Below, piece by piece: positions 1-8,047 of a stretch of DNA of 41,376 nucleotides. Every line of letters starts with the position of its first letter. The stretch's first letter is position 1. The notes beneath the pieces are model-generated. The model was not told the origin of the DNA. It did not search any database and saw only the letters and a list, made by a program, of their open reading frames with translations. The translations under genes were made by a program, and so were the position numbers. The DNA is from Streptomyces oryzae (GTDB lineage Bacteria; Actinomycetota; Actinomycetes; Streptomycetales; Streptomycetaceae): NCBI RefSeq assembly GCF_017676365.1, contig NZ_JADKMA010000042.1:1-41376 (forward strand), written 5' to 3'.

Positions 1-1019
1 GGGTGTGATGCGGGGGACGGGTGTGATGCGAGGGAGGCGGTCGATGCGGCGGACACGGGGGACCCAGCGGAATCCGCGGCTCCGGAAGTCCCGCGGGCGG
101 AGCGCTCACCCGGAGAGGGCCCAGGTGCGGGGCGGGCGTCCGCGGTCACCGTGCCGGACACATCGGGCGCGGCGCCGGAGCTCGGCACGCCCGCGGCGCC
201 TGAGCTCGGCACGCCCGCGCCGCCGGGGCTCGGCACGCCCGCGCCGTTCGCGGGTGCGGGCGCAGCTGCCGGTACGCCCGCGGCCAGCAGCTCGGCGTGC
301 AGGGCGCGCAGTTCGGGGCCCGGGTCGGCGCCCAGGCGGGCCGCTATGCCGCGGCGTACGGACTCGTAGCCGGCCAGCGCTTCCGCCGTACGGCCGCTCT
401 CGTGCAGGGCGCGCAGATACAGCGTCTGCAGCGGTTCGTCGAGCGGGTGTTCGGGCGCCAGTTCGCGCAGCTCCGGCAGCACCCGCGCCGCACGGCCGAG
501 GGCGAGGTCGGCCGTGAGGCGGCACTGCAGCGCGGTGTGCCGGAGCGCTTCGGCGCGGGCGGCGACGCGGGTACGGTCGGGCAGGTCGGCGAGAGCGGGG
601 CCGCGCCAGAGGGCGAGGCCCTCGCGGAGCAGGTCGGCGGCCCGTTCGGCGTCCCCGGCCTCCAGGGCGCGCTCGCCCTCCGCCGCCAGGCGTTCGAAGC
701 GGATCAGATCGACCTCGTCCCGCTCCGGGTCGACCCGCAGCCGGTAGCCGCCGGGCAGCGATTCGACGGCGCCCTTGCCGAGGGTCCGGCGCAGCCTGCC
801 CACCAGCGCCTGCAGCGCGGCCTGCGCCTTCTCCGGCCGCGCGGCGGGTTCCGCGTCCGCCCACACCTCGTCGATCAGTGTGTCCGGAGAGGTGGGGGCG
901 CGGTTGCGGGAGCGCAGCGCGAGGGCGGCGAACAGCGCGCGCAGCCGCTGGCCACCCAGCGGGAGGGGCCGTCCAGCCTCGTCGCGGGCCTCACTCGCCC
1001 CCAGGATCAGATACCGCAC
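1..1019 (-). CDS. SARP-family transcriptional activator, 3' end cut by the window edge
   Basis: The frame is open from a GTG at 1019 to the left edge with no stop, so the C-terminal part is missing. The N-terminus starts MRYLILGASEARDEAG and goes on as an OmpR-like winged helix (about residues 1-95, including LPGGYRLRVDPERDEVDL). A bacterial transcriptional activator (BTAD) helical repeat domain follows (about residues 100-240, with LREGLALWRGPALADL and GYESVRRGIAARLGADPGPE). This order is diagnostic of the SARP/AfsR family, whose members bind direct repeats overlapping the -35 region of antibiotic and regulatory promoters. After the BTAD comes a Pro/Ala/Gly-rich linker with repeated GVPS units (about residues 250-285). 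A large AfsR-type protein would have NB-ARC and TPR domains next, but these would lie outside the window. It is downstream of, and on the same strand as, the asparagine-synthetase-like gene, 245 bp away. Target genes cannot be read from the protein alone. Confidence 0.88.
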   Translation of the reverse strand, partial: MRYLILGASEARDEAGRPLPLGGQRLRALFAALALRSRNRAPTSPDTLIDEVWADAEPAARPEKAQAALQALVGRLRRTLGKGAVESLPGGYRLRVDPERDEVDLIRFERLAAEGERALEAGDAERAADLLREGLALWRGPALADLPDRTRVAARAEALRHTALQCRLTADLALGRAARVLPELRELAPEHPLDEPLQTLYLRALHESGRTAEALAGYESVRRGIAARLGADPGPELRALHAELLAAGVPAAAPAPANGAGVPSPGGAGVPSSGAAGVPSSGAAPDVSGTVTADARPAPGPSPGERSARGTSGAADSAGSPVSAASTASLASHPSPASH

Positions 1020-1100
1020 GGCCCCATTGTCCCCGGGTCGGCTGACACCACGACGTGCTTTTTAGCGGCATGGGGGCTGCGCTTGCACACCCTGCACCCT

Positions 1101-1134
1101 GGGGGTACCCCCTGCTCGAAGAGCTTGGGGGAGC
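1101..1134. repeat. Short palindromic repeat, copy A
   Basis: The core is GGGGGTACCCCC followed by TGCTCGAA, GAGCTTGGGGG and AGC. The same blocks, in opposite orientation and with an 11-base insert between CGAA and GAGCTT, occur inside the broken tnpA at 19445-19488. From memory, very similar short elements are scattered through Streptomyces genomes between genes. Here it lies in the 245-bp gap (1020-1264) between the asparagine-synthetase-like gene and the SARP gene. Confidence 0.7.
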
Positions 1135-1167
1135 AGACTGCCCAAGCGCAGCTGGGGGGAAGGAAGA

Positions 1168-1206
1168 CGCGCCCCGAAGGGGCGCGGGGAACTGCGCGAC
1201 CAGCCA
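1168..1206. terminator. Hairpin with conserved tail in the 1020-1264 gap
   Basis: A perfect 8-bp stem, CGCGCCCC (1168-1175) with loop GAA and GGGGCGCG (1179-1186), is followed by the tail GGGAACTGCGCGACCAGCCA. The hairpin plus this tail matches a motif I recall as common between Streptomyces genes. It lies just past the stop of the asparagine-synthetase-like gene (1265, minus strand), so it may end that transcript before the SARP gene. It could also be a repeated element with no terminator role. The rest of the 1020-1264 gap shows no ORF of note. Confidence 0.5.
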
Positions 1207-1264
1207 AGACGAACCCGCAGCCTGCAAGGCACCGCCAGGGGCACCCCCTCCCCAGCAGCACAGA

Positions 1265-3664
1265 TCACCCCGCAGCAGGCGGGAGGATCCGTTCGTAGCG
1301 GGCGTCCGGATGGACGCCCGCAGCCGCGGCCCGGTGGCGCGGCGCCCCCGAACCGATCCAGCAAGTGCCGCGCCGCGCCAGCAGACGGCTCAGCCACAGC
1401 TCCATCGAGACCAGGTCGGCGATGCCCTCGACGGGCAGCTGCTCTCCCCTGGCGACCCGCTGGATGGCCTGGCGTACGACACGCGCCTCCACCAGCCCGG
1501 CCTCCGCGAGCAGCGGCGCCCGGAAAAGCTCCAGCAGTTGCTCGGCGGCCAGCCGCACTCCCGCCCGCAGCGCGGCATGGTGGGTGGCGTGGGTGGGGGC
1601 GCCCCAGCCGGGCGGCAGTTCGTGCACGCCGGCACCGGCGAGGGCGGCACGCAGTATGGAGGCGCGCGCCCCTGGACGTACGCGCAGCGCTTCAGGCAGC
1701 TCCCCCGCCGCACGGACAACCTGGTTGTCGAAAAACGGGGCGTGCAACCTCTGGTTGCGGATCTCCGCAGCCTGTTCGAGTACCCGGTGGTCCGCCGCGG
1801 CGCGGGCGAGCGCGGCTCTGGACCGCCGTTCGCCGGGCCGCTCGATGGAGGGGCGGGCCTGTGCGGCGGCCTCCAGCCGCAGCGAGACCTCCGCCAGCGC
1901 CTCTCCCGTCAGCCAGCGCGCGGCCGGTCCTGGCCGACACCAAGTGAGCGCGGCGACCGAGGCGTCCACCGCGCTGTCGCCGCCCTCCGGATACGGCGCG
2001 AATGCGGCAGCCGTGAACGAACTGTCGCGCAGCTGCGCCGCCGCCTCCACCACCCCGTCGCGGTAGGGCGTACGCGCCAGCCTGCGCGCTGCCCGGTAGA
2101 CGGTGACGGGCACCAGCAGCGAGCGGCCCACGAGCTGGCCGCCGGACTCTCCCTCGGCGCGGGCCAACGCGGCGACGGGCCGCACCAGATGGCGGCGGCG
2201 CCGGTCCAGCAGCAGATCGGCCAGGCGGGCGGGGTGCGCGTCGATGACTTGGCGGGCGCCGGAGCCGAGAAAGTGGTCGGAGCTGCCCGCGCCGAGGCGG
2301 TGCCGGTGGCGTTCCGCGGTCACCAGGGAGGGGCCGGGCTCGTCGGTGAGGGGGCCGTTCTCCAGGTCCGCGTAGGGCAGCGTCTCCTCGCTGCCGGTCA
2401 CCACGACATGGCGCAGCCGCGGGTTCTCCGCGATGGCGTGCGCGCGCTCCAGTTCGGCCAGGTGACCGGCGACACCCGCGGAGTCGTACCGACCGGTGGG
2501 TACGCTTCCCGGGGTCCCCTCGGGGTGCGCGGCGCTGCTCAGCGTGAGGTCGTTGAACGTCACCGCCAGCAGCCGCTCGCCCGCGCTCGCCGCGCCGGAG
2601 CCGAAGACGGTGCCCGGCGTGCCGGGCAGCCCGGCGGCGAGCAGCGCGAGAGTACCCGAAGCCGGCCCGCCGGACAGGTCGGCGCCGACGCCCGGCGCCG
2701 GACCGCCACGCGCCCGCTGCCGGTCGGCGGGGCCCATGCCGGGCACAGGCCCCGGATCGCGTTCGGCGCGCACATCGCGTACCTCGCGTACGCCGACGTC
2801 ATGTTCGGCCGCGTGGCGGGGCGCGGTGAGCCGGGCCCGTACGGCGTCCACGAGCGCGTCCCGTACACCCGCGACCGCCGCCTCCGGGTCGGCGGGCGGG
2901 GCGCCGACGACGAGCGAGGCGGACGACTCGTAACCGGCGATCTCCCGGCTGCCGCCGTCCCGGACGATCAGCGCGTGCCCCGGCGGCACCCGCCGCACTC
3001 CGCGGTAGGGGGTGCCCTCGCCCAGCGCCTCGGGCGCGTCGGGGCAGGCCAGCAGCGCGGCCAGGTGCCCGAAGTCCAGTTCGGCCTCGGTGAGGTCGGC
3101 GAGCGGCAGCGCGGCCGTCGCATAGGCGGTGCCGCCGGCCCAGGGAACGTGGAAGACGGGGCGGGCGCCCGCGAGGTCGGCGGCGATGGTGATCCGGCGC
3201 CCCACACAGGCGACCGCGGTGTAGCTGCCGGGCCACGCGGTCAGATGACGGAAGGCTCCGCCACGCGCGGCCACCAGGCCGAGGCGCAGCTCGTCGTCAC
3301 TGGCGCCGCAGCAGCCGAACACCGCGATCCGGTGGCCCGGTTGGGCCTCGACGACCCGGATCTCGTCGGGCCGCCAGTCGCCGACGGCCCACAGCGGATC
3401 GGGGCCGCCCCACAACACCTGTGCGCCGACGGGCTGCAGGACTCCGTCGCTTCCGTCGGGGATGTGCGCGGTGTGCTGGGCGTATCCGTACGGGCCGTAG
3501 GAGTCGTACGGGTCACGGGGGTTGTACGACCCACCGGAATCACGGTCGGCGTGGGGGTCGGCGGAACCGGTGGCCGGGTGAGGTGAGTCGGCGGTGCTGC
3601 GGGTGGATCCGCGACGGCGGTCGGGCGTTGCCGCGGCGCTGCTCCACCCCACCAACCAACGCAT
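1265..3664 (-). CDS. Asparagine-synthetase-like protein, lasso-cyclase (albusnodin/ikarugamycin) type, degenerate PP-loop
   Basis: This is a protein of about 799 residues. I chose the start at MRWLVGWSS (3664) because the 49 upstream residues of the longer frame look non-coding, whereas MRWL-type starts fit this family. The N-terminal half resembles the glutamine-amidohydrolase-like domain of asparagine synthetase B, but position 2 is Arg instead of the catalytic Cys, so no glutaminase activity is expected. The C-terminal half is synthetase-like (ALTWCRPGPAARWLTG; RLHAPFFDNQVVRAA, the family's 'tPFLD' region). The ATP-pyrophosphatase loop, normally SGGxDS, reads SGGPAS at about residues 331-336, with Ala in place of the key Asp. 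Related proteins close lasso-peptide macrolactams. No leader-binding B1 protein, B2 protease or convincing precursor was seen in the window. Function is therefore open: a divergent amidotransferase, or a regulatory or inactive homologue. Confidence 0.75.
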   Translation of the reverse strand: MRWLVGWSSAAATPDRRRGSTRSTADSPHPATGSADPHADRDSGGSYNPRDPYDSYGPYGYAQHTAHIPDGSDGVLQPVGAQVLWGGPDPLWAVGDWRPDEIRVVEAQPGHRIAVFGCCGASDDELRLGLVAARGGAFRHLTAWPGSYTAVACVGRRITIAADLAGARPVFHVPWAGGTAYATAALPLADLTEAELDFGHLAALLACPDAPEALGEGTPYRGVRRVPPGHALIVRDGGSREIAGYESSASLVVGAPPADPEAAVAGVRDALVDAVRARLTAPRHAAEHDVGVREVRDVRAERDPGPVPGMGPADRQRARGGPAPGVGADLSGGPASGTLALLAAGLPGTPGTVFGSGAASAGERLLAVTFNDLTLSSAAHPEGTPGSVPTGRYDSAGVAGHLAELERAHAIAENPRLRHVVVTGSEETLPYADLENGPLTDEPGPSLVTAERHRHRLGAGSSDHFLGSGARQVIDAHPARLADLLLDRRRRHLVRPVAALARAEGESGGQLVGRSLLVPVTVYRAARRLARTPYRDGVVEAAAQLRDSSFTAAAFAPYPEGGDSAVDASVAALTWCRPGPAARWLTGEALAEVSLRLEAAAQARPSIERPGERRSRAALARAAADHRVLEQAAEIRNQRLHAPFFDNQVVRAAGELPEALRVRPGARASILRAALAGAGVHELPPGWGAPTHATHHAALRAGVRLAAEQLLELFRAPLLAEAGLVEARVVRQAIQRVARGEQLPVEGIADLVSMELWLSRLLARRGTCWIGSGAPRHRAAAAGVHPDARYERILPPAAG

Positions 3665-3859
3665 CGCCGCCTGCCTTCGCGTCACTCCGCCGCTGTCTGC
3701 CACCCCCGAGGCCGGCGCCCGGTGCTGCGGGTGCCTGCCGCCCCGGAAACCGCTGCCGTTGCGGCTATGGTGCCACGAGAGTGGCGCACAGGAGGCGTGT
3801 AAGGGGCGCATACCTCAGCTCGTTACGCCGCCCTTCTCGCACCGCCGAGCGCCCCAGAA

Positions 3860-3914
3860 GGACCGCTGCGGGACCGCTGCGGGACGGCAGCCAGATCGCT
3901 GCGGGACCGCTGAA
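3860..3914. promoter_or_regulatory. Five tandem 11-bp repeats, candidate SARP-type operator
   Basis: Five units sit in perfect 11-bp register: GGACCGCTGCG at 3860 and 3871, GGACGGCAGCC at 3882, AGATCGCTGCG at 3893, and GGACCGCTGAA at 3904. Because 55 is not a multiple of 3, a coding origin is unlikely. SARP activators are known to bind heptamer direct repeats at 11-bp (one helical turn) spacing. The array is about 200 bp upstream of the asparagine-synthetase-like start, and a SARP gene lies just beyond that gene. I saw no convincing -10 box at the distance expected for a SARP site, so this may be only a short tandem repeat. Confidence 0.5.
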
Positions 3915-4506
3915 GGGGCGCCGAGTTGCCGGATCGTCCGCGGCATATACCACTGGCGTCCGCACCCGGCACCGCACACGCGACCGATGTCATTCGGCCA
4001 AATATGGACGGCCGCCGCACCCCCGTGACAGCGGTCTTGCCCCCTCCCGACGCAACAGCGAACGGACGGCGTATTGAAGGCAACCGGGCGAGTGCGACAG
4101 CCGGGCACGATCCGCCCGGGGCCGTGTGCGCGGTCGCGTGGGCCCGTCGCACGCGCGGGGCACAGAAGCATGGGAGGGGGCACTCGGCAAGCCGTGTTCC
4201 GGACGTGACCGCGTCCGGGCGCCGACCGCACGGCCGGAGCCGAGGCGGCGCTGCGGCCCCGCATCCCGGGCGAGGGAGCGGGGCGGCATGGGGACGGTGA
4301 CACCTGAAGCGGGGACAAGTGCCGTGCCGGCCCTGTGCGTTCCGGCGGAGCGCCGTCGGCCGCGAGACGCCTGTGAGAAGGGTGCCCGAACGATCTCCGC
4401 ACCCGCCTTGGCACCCGTCTCCGTACCCGGCTCCGGACTCGTGCTGTTACTGACGGAAAGGCCACGTCCGCCCCGGTGCCGCGGCCCTTCCGCGCTTCTG
4501 GGCGAG

Positions 4507-4539
4507 GGCTCGGTGCAGGCTCGGTACGGGCTCGGCGCG
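4507..4539. promoter_or_regulatory. Three 11-bp-spaced GGCTCGG heptamers
   Basis: GGCTCGG occurs at 4507, 4518 and 4529, with exactly 11-bp spacing. The units read GGCTCGGTGCA, GGCTCGGTACG and GGCTCGGCGCG. This is the geometry of SARP binding sites. The heptamer differs from the array at 3860, so the two may not share a ligand. No clear -10 box lies beside it on either strand. Confidence 0.4.
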
Positions 4540-5085
4540 GACTTGACGCGGGGCGTCTGCGACGCCGCCTCCGCGTGGCTCACCCGGCGGGCGGAACCGC
4601 GCCTTCAACCTCGTGCCGGCCCCGTCCCGTTGCCGGGCCGGGAGGGCGTTGCGCACCTCCCGGCCCGGACCGCCGCCCGCGGGGAATGAGACGGCGGTGT
4701 CCCCCAGCCCACTGATCCTTTGCAGCGGGCCGACCCACGCGACTCCCATCGAACCCCTCCCTCCTTCGGGTCCGGCAGGCGCATGAGTGGGCGCACGGCC
4801 ACACACCCGGGGCACAGCGACCCGCGCCGCAGAAGTCGTACGTCCCGTGTACGGCGCGCACGATTCCGGCCGCTGCGCGCGGGGCAGTATGGGAGTGGCA
4901 CGTGACCCCCGCACGTACACGCGTACGGACATAGATCTCGCCATCCGGCATGACGCCTCTTAACGGTCGGGATGCGGCGAACTACGCTGTGTTCGCAGTG
5001 CTTTCCGCGCCGCGCAGTGCGCAGTGACGGGAGGGGGCCCCGCGCCAGAGCCGCGGGGCGGTCGTCGGTGTGGTCAGGGGTGCGC

Positions 5086-6624
5086 ATGTCCAGGGAGTCA
5101 CGCGGGCCGAATGAGAAGCTCGGCACCGTCCTCGCCCTCGCAGGAATCAGCAACGCCGGACTGGCCCGACGGGTCAACGATCTGGGGGCCCAACGCGGCC
5201 TCACTCTTCGGTACGACAAGACGTCGGTGGCCCGCTGGGTGTCGAAGGGGATGGTGCCGCAAGGAGCGGCGCCCCACCTCATCGCGGCTGCCATCGGCAG
5301 CAAGCTCGGCCGTCCGGTGCCACTGCACGAGATCGGTCTCGCGGACGCCGATCCGACCCCCGAGGTCGGGCTGGCCTTCCCCCGCGACGTCGGCGCCGCC
5401 GTCAAGTCGGCCACCGACCTCTACCGCCTCGATCTGGCGGGGCGGCGCGGCGGCGGCAGCATCTGGCAGTCCCTCGCCGGCTCGTTCGCCGTCAGCGCGT
5501 ACGCCACCCCGGCATCGCGCTGGCTCATAACCCCGGCGGACAGCTCGGTCGCCCGCCATGTCGAGTATCTGGAGGGGTCGCACCCGTCCGGCGACGGGAC
5601 CGCAGCGGACGCCGCGGCGAACGGCGGGCTCGATGCCCTCGCCGAAGGGCGGCTGCGCGACGGACGGGACGGACGGGACGGAGACCCGGAGGGGGGCGGC
5701 ACCCCGCTGCGCGTCGGCCACACCGACGTCTCCAAGCTGCGCGAGGCCGCTGACGAGGCCCGTCGCTGGGACTCGAAGTACGGCGGCGGGGACTGGCGTT
5801 CGTCCATGGTCCCCGAGTGTCTGCGGGTGGATGCCGCACCGCTGCTGCTGGGCGCCTACACCGACGAGGTCGGGCGCTCCCTCTTCGGCGCGACCGCCGA
5901 ACTGACCCGGCTCGCCGGATGGATGGCGTTCGACACCGGCCAGCAGGAGGCAGCGCAGCGCTACTACATCCAGGCGCTGCGGCTCGCCCGCGCCGCCGCC
6001 GATGTGCCTTTGGGCGGCTATGTCCTGGCCTCCATGTCGCTGCAGGCCACCTACCGCGGCTTCGCCGACGAGGGCGTCGACCTGGCGCAGGCGGCGCTGG
6101 AGCGCAACCGTGGGCTGGCCACCGCCAGAACGATGAGCTTCTTCCAGCTCGTCGAGGCCCGCGCCCACGCCAAGGCGAACGACGCGCAGGCGTGCGCCGC
6201 CGCGCTGTCCGCCGCCGAGAGCTGGCTGGAGCGCTCCCGGGAGGGCGACGCCGACCCCTCCTGGCTCGACTTCTACTCCTACGACCGGCTCGCGGCCGAC
6301 GCCGCCGAGTGCTATCGCGATCTCAAGGCGCCGCGCCAAGTGCGCAGGTTCACCGAGAAGGCGCTCTCCCAGCCGAAGGAGGAGTTCGTCCGCTCGCACG
6401 GGCTGCGGCTGGTCGTCTCCGCCGTCGCCGAACTGGAGTCGGGGAACCTGGACGCGGCCTGCGCGGCCGGGGTGCGTGCCGTGGAGGTCGCGGGGCGCAT
6501 CTCCTCCGCGCGCACCACGGAGTACGTCCGTGATCTGCTGCATCGCCTGGAGCCGTACGGGGACGAGCCGCGCGTCGCCGAGCTGCGCGAACGCGCCCGG
6601 CCGCTGCTGGTGGCTCCGGCGTGA
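5086..6624 (+). CDS. NsdA/SCO4114-like TPR regulator of development
   Basis: The protein has about 512 residues. The ATG at 5086 is preceded by AGGGG at a workable distance; an upstream in-frame ATG at 4972 would add 38 low-quality residues. The N-terminal region ([19 protein letters not shown], then [19 protein letters not shown]) looks like a degenerate helix-turn-helix. The middle and C-terminus are built of TPR-like helices ([31 protein letters not shown]; a C-terminal [15 protein letters not shown]). This arrangement is that of the Streptomyces family containing NsdA and the sporulation-associated SCO4114, which I recall as affecting sporulation and antibiotic production. The nearby lhgO, trmB and PrsW genes fit a SCO4114-type locus from memory, so I leave the symbol blank. 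An Asp/Gly/Arg-rich insert near residues 185-205 looks like a flexible loop. Confidence 0.72.
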   Translation: MSRESRGPNEKLGTVLALAGISNAGLARRVNDLGAQRGLTLRYDKTSVARWVSKGMVPQGAAPHLIAAAIGSKLGRPVPLHEIGLADADPTPEVGLAFPRDVGAAVKSATDLYRLDLAGRRGGGSIWQSLAGSFAVSAYATPASRWLITPADSSVARHVEYLEGSHPSGDGTAADAAANGGLDALAEGRLRDGRDGRDGDPEGGGTPLRVGHTDVSKLREAADEARRWDSKYGGGDWRSSMVPECLRVDAAPLLLGAYTDEVGRSLFGATAELTRLAGWMAFDTGQQEAAQRYYIQALRLARAAADVPLGGYVLASMSLQATYRGFADEGVDLAQAALERNRGLATARTMSFFQLVEARAHAKANDAQACAAALSAAESWLERSREGDADPSWLDFYSYDRLAADAAECYRDLKAPRQVRRFTEKALSQPKEEFVRSHGLRLVVSAVAELESGNLDAACAAGVRAVEVAGRISSARTTEYVRDLLHRLEPYGDEPRVAELRERARPLLVAPA

Positions 6625-6742
6625 GGGCTCGCGGCTCTCCGGGGCCGAGGGGGCACCAGGCTCCGGCGTGAGTGGAAAAGGTGCAGGCTGGGAAGGGGCG
6701 TGAGGCGGGGAGGCAACTGAGTCGGGGAGGCGGAAGCAGTTC

Positions 6743-7990
6743 ATGATGGGGGACGTGTCCTCGACGTCCGGAAGACTCGACTGCGACGTGCTCGTGATCG
6801 GCGCGGGCATCGTCGGCCTGTCCACAGCCCATGCCCTCACCCGCCGGGCGCCCGGCACCCGGGTCACCGTCCTGGAGAAGGAGCCAGGCCCCGCACGGCA
6901 TCAGACCGGGCGGAACAGCGGCGTGATCCACAGCGGCATCTACTACCCACCCGGCTCCCTCAAGGCCAGGTTCGCGCTCAAGGGCGCGGCCGAGATGGTG
7001 AAGTTCTGCGCGGAGTACAGCATTCCGCACCAGGTCACCGGCAAGCTGATCGTCGCCACCGAGCACCAGGAGCTGCCCCGGCTGCACGCCCTCATCCAGC
7101 GCGGCAGACAGCACGGCATCCCGGTACGTGAGCTGGGCCCGGCGCAGATCGCGGAGCACGAGCCGTACGTACAGGGACTCGCGGCCATCCACGTGGGGAC
7201 GACGGGTGTCGCCGACTTCGCCGCCGTCGCCGGCCGACTCGCGCAGCTGGCGCAGGACGCGGGCGCCGAGGTGCGGTACGGCGCCGCCGGCCAGGTCACC
7301 GCGATCGACCGCCGCCCGGGCCGCGGGGTCGCCGTCCGGACGGCGGACGGGGCGGTGGTGCGGGCGCGCGCCCTGGTCAACTGCGCCGGGCTGCACTGCG
7401 ACAGCATCGCCCGACTTGCCGGAGATGCCCCGCAGGCCCGCATTTTTCCGTTCCGCGGCGAGTACGCGGAGCTGGCGCCCGAGCGGGAACATCTGGTGCG
7501 GGGGCTCGTCTACCCCGTACCCGACCCGGCGTTCCCCTTCCTCGGCGTCCATCTGACCCGCGGCGTGCACGGCGGCGTGCATGTCGGCCCGAACGCCGTG
7601 CCGGCGCTGGCCCGGGAGGGCTACGCGTGGCCGGCCGTACACCCCGCCGAGCTGGCCGGGCTGCTGACCCACCCCGGCACCTGGCGGATAGCCCGCCGCC
7701 ACTGGCGCTACGGAGCCGGCGAGGTGCGGCGCTCGCTCTCCCGCCCGGCGTTCGCCGCCGCCGTACGGCGTCTGCTGCCCGAGGTGACGACGGCGGACCT
7801 GCGCCCCGCGCCCGCCGGGGTACGGGCCCAGGCGGTGCTGCGGGACGGGACGCTCGTCGACGACTTCCTCTTCGCCGAGGGCCCGCACACCATCCATGTC
7901 CTCAACGCACCCTCGCCGGCGGCGACCGCGTCCCTGCCCATCGGGAGGGAGATCGCGCGGCGGGTGGCCGGGGTGCTGGGAGAGGGCTGA
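6743..7990 (+). CDS. lhgO: L-2-hydroxyglutarate oxidase (FAD-dependent)
   Basis: The protein has about 415 residues. It opens with a Rossmann FAD-binding motif, VLVIGAGIVGLSTAHAL (residues 11-27), then the family signature HQTGRNSGVIHSGIYYPPGS. The DAO-type oxidoreductase fold continues (VNCAGLHCDSIARLAG; FPFRGEYAEL; FLGVHLTRG) and ends in LNAPSPAATASLPIGREIA, which includes the C-terminal FAD contact. The family oxidises L-2-hydroxyglutarate to 2-oxoglutarate, usually at the membrane and passing electrons to quinone. GGAGG lies a little far upstream of the chosen ATG, and the second ATG at 6746 is possible. It sits 118 bp after the TPR regulator and 57 bp before trmB, both on the same strand. 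A related FAD-dependent amino acid oxidase is a less likely alternative. Confidence 0.9.
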   Translation: MMGDVSSTSGRLDCDVLVIGAGIVGLSTAHALTRRAPGTRVTVLEKEPGPARHQTGRNSGVIHSGIYYPPGSLKARFALKGAAEMVKFCAEYSIPHQVTGKLIVATEHQELPRLHALIQRGRQHGIPVRELGPAQIAEHEPYVQGLAAIHVGTTGVADFAAVAGRLAQLAQDAGAEVRYGAAGQVTAIDRRPGRGVAVRTADGAVVRARALVNCAGLHCDSIARLAGDAPQARIFPFRGEYAELAPEREHLVRGLVYPVPDPAFPFLGVHLTRGVHGGVHVGPNAVPALAREGYAWPAVHPAELAGLLTHPGTWRIARRHWRYGAGEVRRSLSRPAFAAAVRRLLPEVTTADLRPAPAGVRAQAVLRDGTLVDDFLFAEGPHTIHVLNAPSPAATASLPIGREIARRVAGVLGEG

Positions 7991-8007
7991 GCGGCGCCCT
8001 GGACGCC

Positions 8008-8047
8008 TTGGCCGCGGCCGGCCACGTCCCCGTAAAATTGAACCATC
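8008..8047 (+). promoter_or_regulatory. Promoter for leaderless trmB
   Basis: A -10-like TAAAAT (8033-8038) lies nine bases before the GTG start of trmB, with TTGGCC (8008-8013) upstream at a 19-bp spacing. No ribosome binding site is present, so transcription probably starts at or next to the start codon. The AT-rich TAAAAT is conspicuous in this GC-rich context. Confidence 0.55.

Larger units (their letters stand above)
3665..5085. other. 1.4 kb gene-poor spacer between divergent genes
   Basis: The spacer lies between the start of the asparagine-synthetase-like gene (3664, minus) and the start of the TPR regulator (5086, plus). Several overlapping frames are open on both strands, but their translations are Arg/Pro/Ala-rich with no recognisable domain, so I call no gene. 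What stands out is two arrays of direct repeats spaced exactly 11 bp apart (3860-3914 and 4507-4539) and a weaker 12-bp-spaced ACCCG triplet at 4401, 4413 and 4425. A short minus-strand frame beginning at the ATG at 3990 (MTSVACAVPG...) was considered as a peptide precursor but has no supporting features. Confidence 0.55.

Noticed and set aside
106..864. Long minus-strand frame over the SARP region
   Set aside because: It is a shadow: the frame one register away encodes the recognisable SARP winged-helix and BTAD domains and is open to the window edge.
1055..3586. 843-codon plus-strand frame
   Set aside because: It lies antisense to the asparagine-synthetase-like gene and its translation has no recognisable domain; a GC-rich artefact.
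3765..3977. Small minus-strand frames upstream of the cyclase-like gene as a lasso precursor
   Set aside because: No leader or core pattern (no Gly/Ala-1 with Asp/Glu at 7-9, no conserved Thr at -2), and the stretch consists of out-of-frame 11-bp repeats.
4126..4689. Frames in the 3665-5085 spacer
   Set aside because: Arg/Pro-rich translations on both strands with no domain or ribosome binding site.
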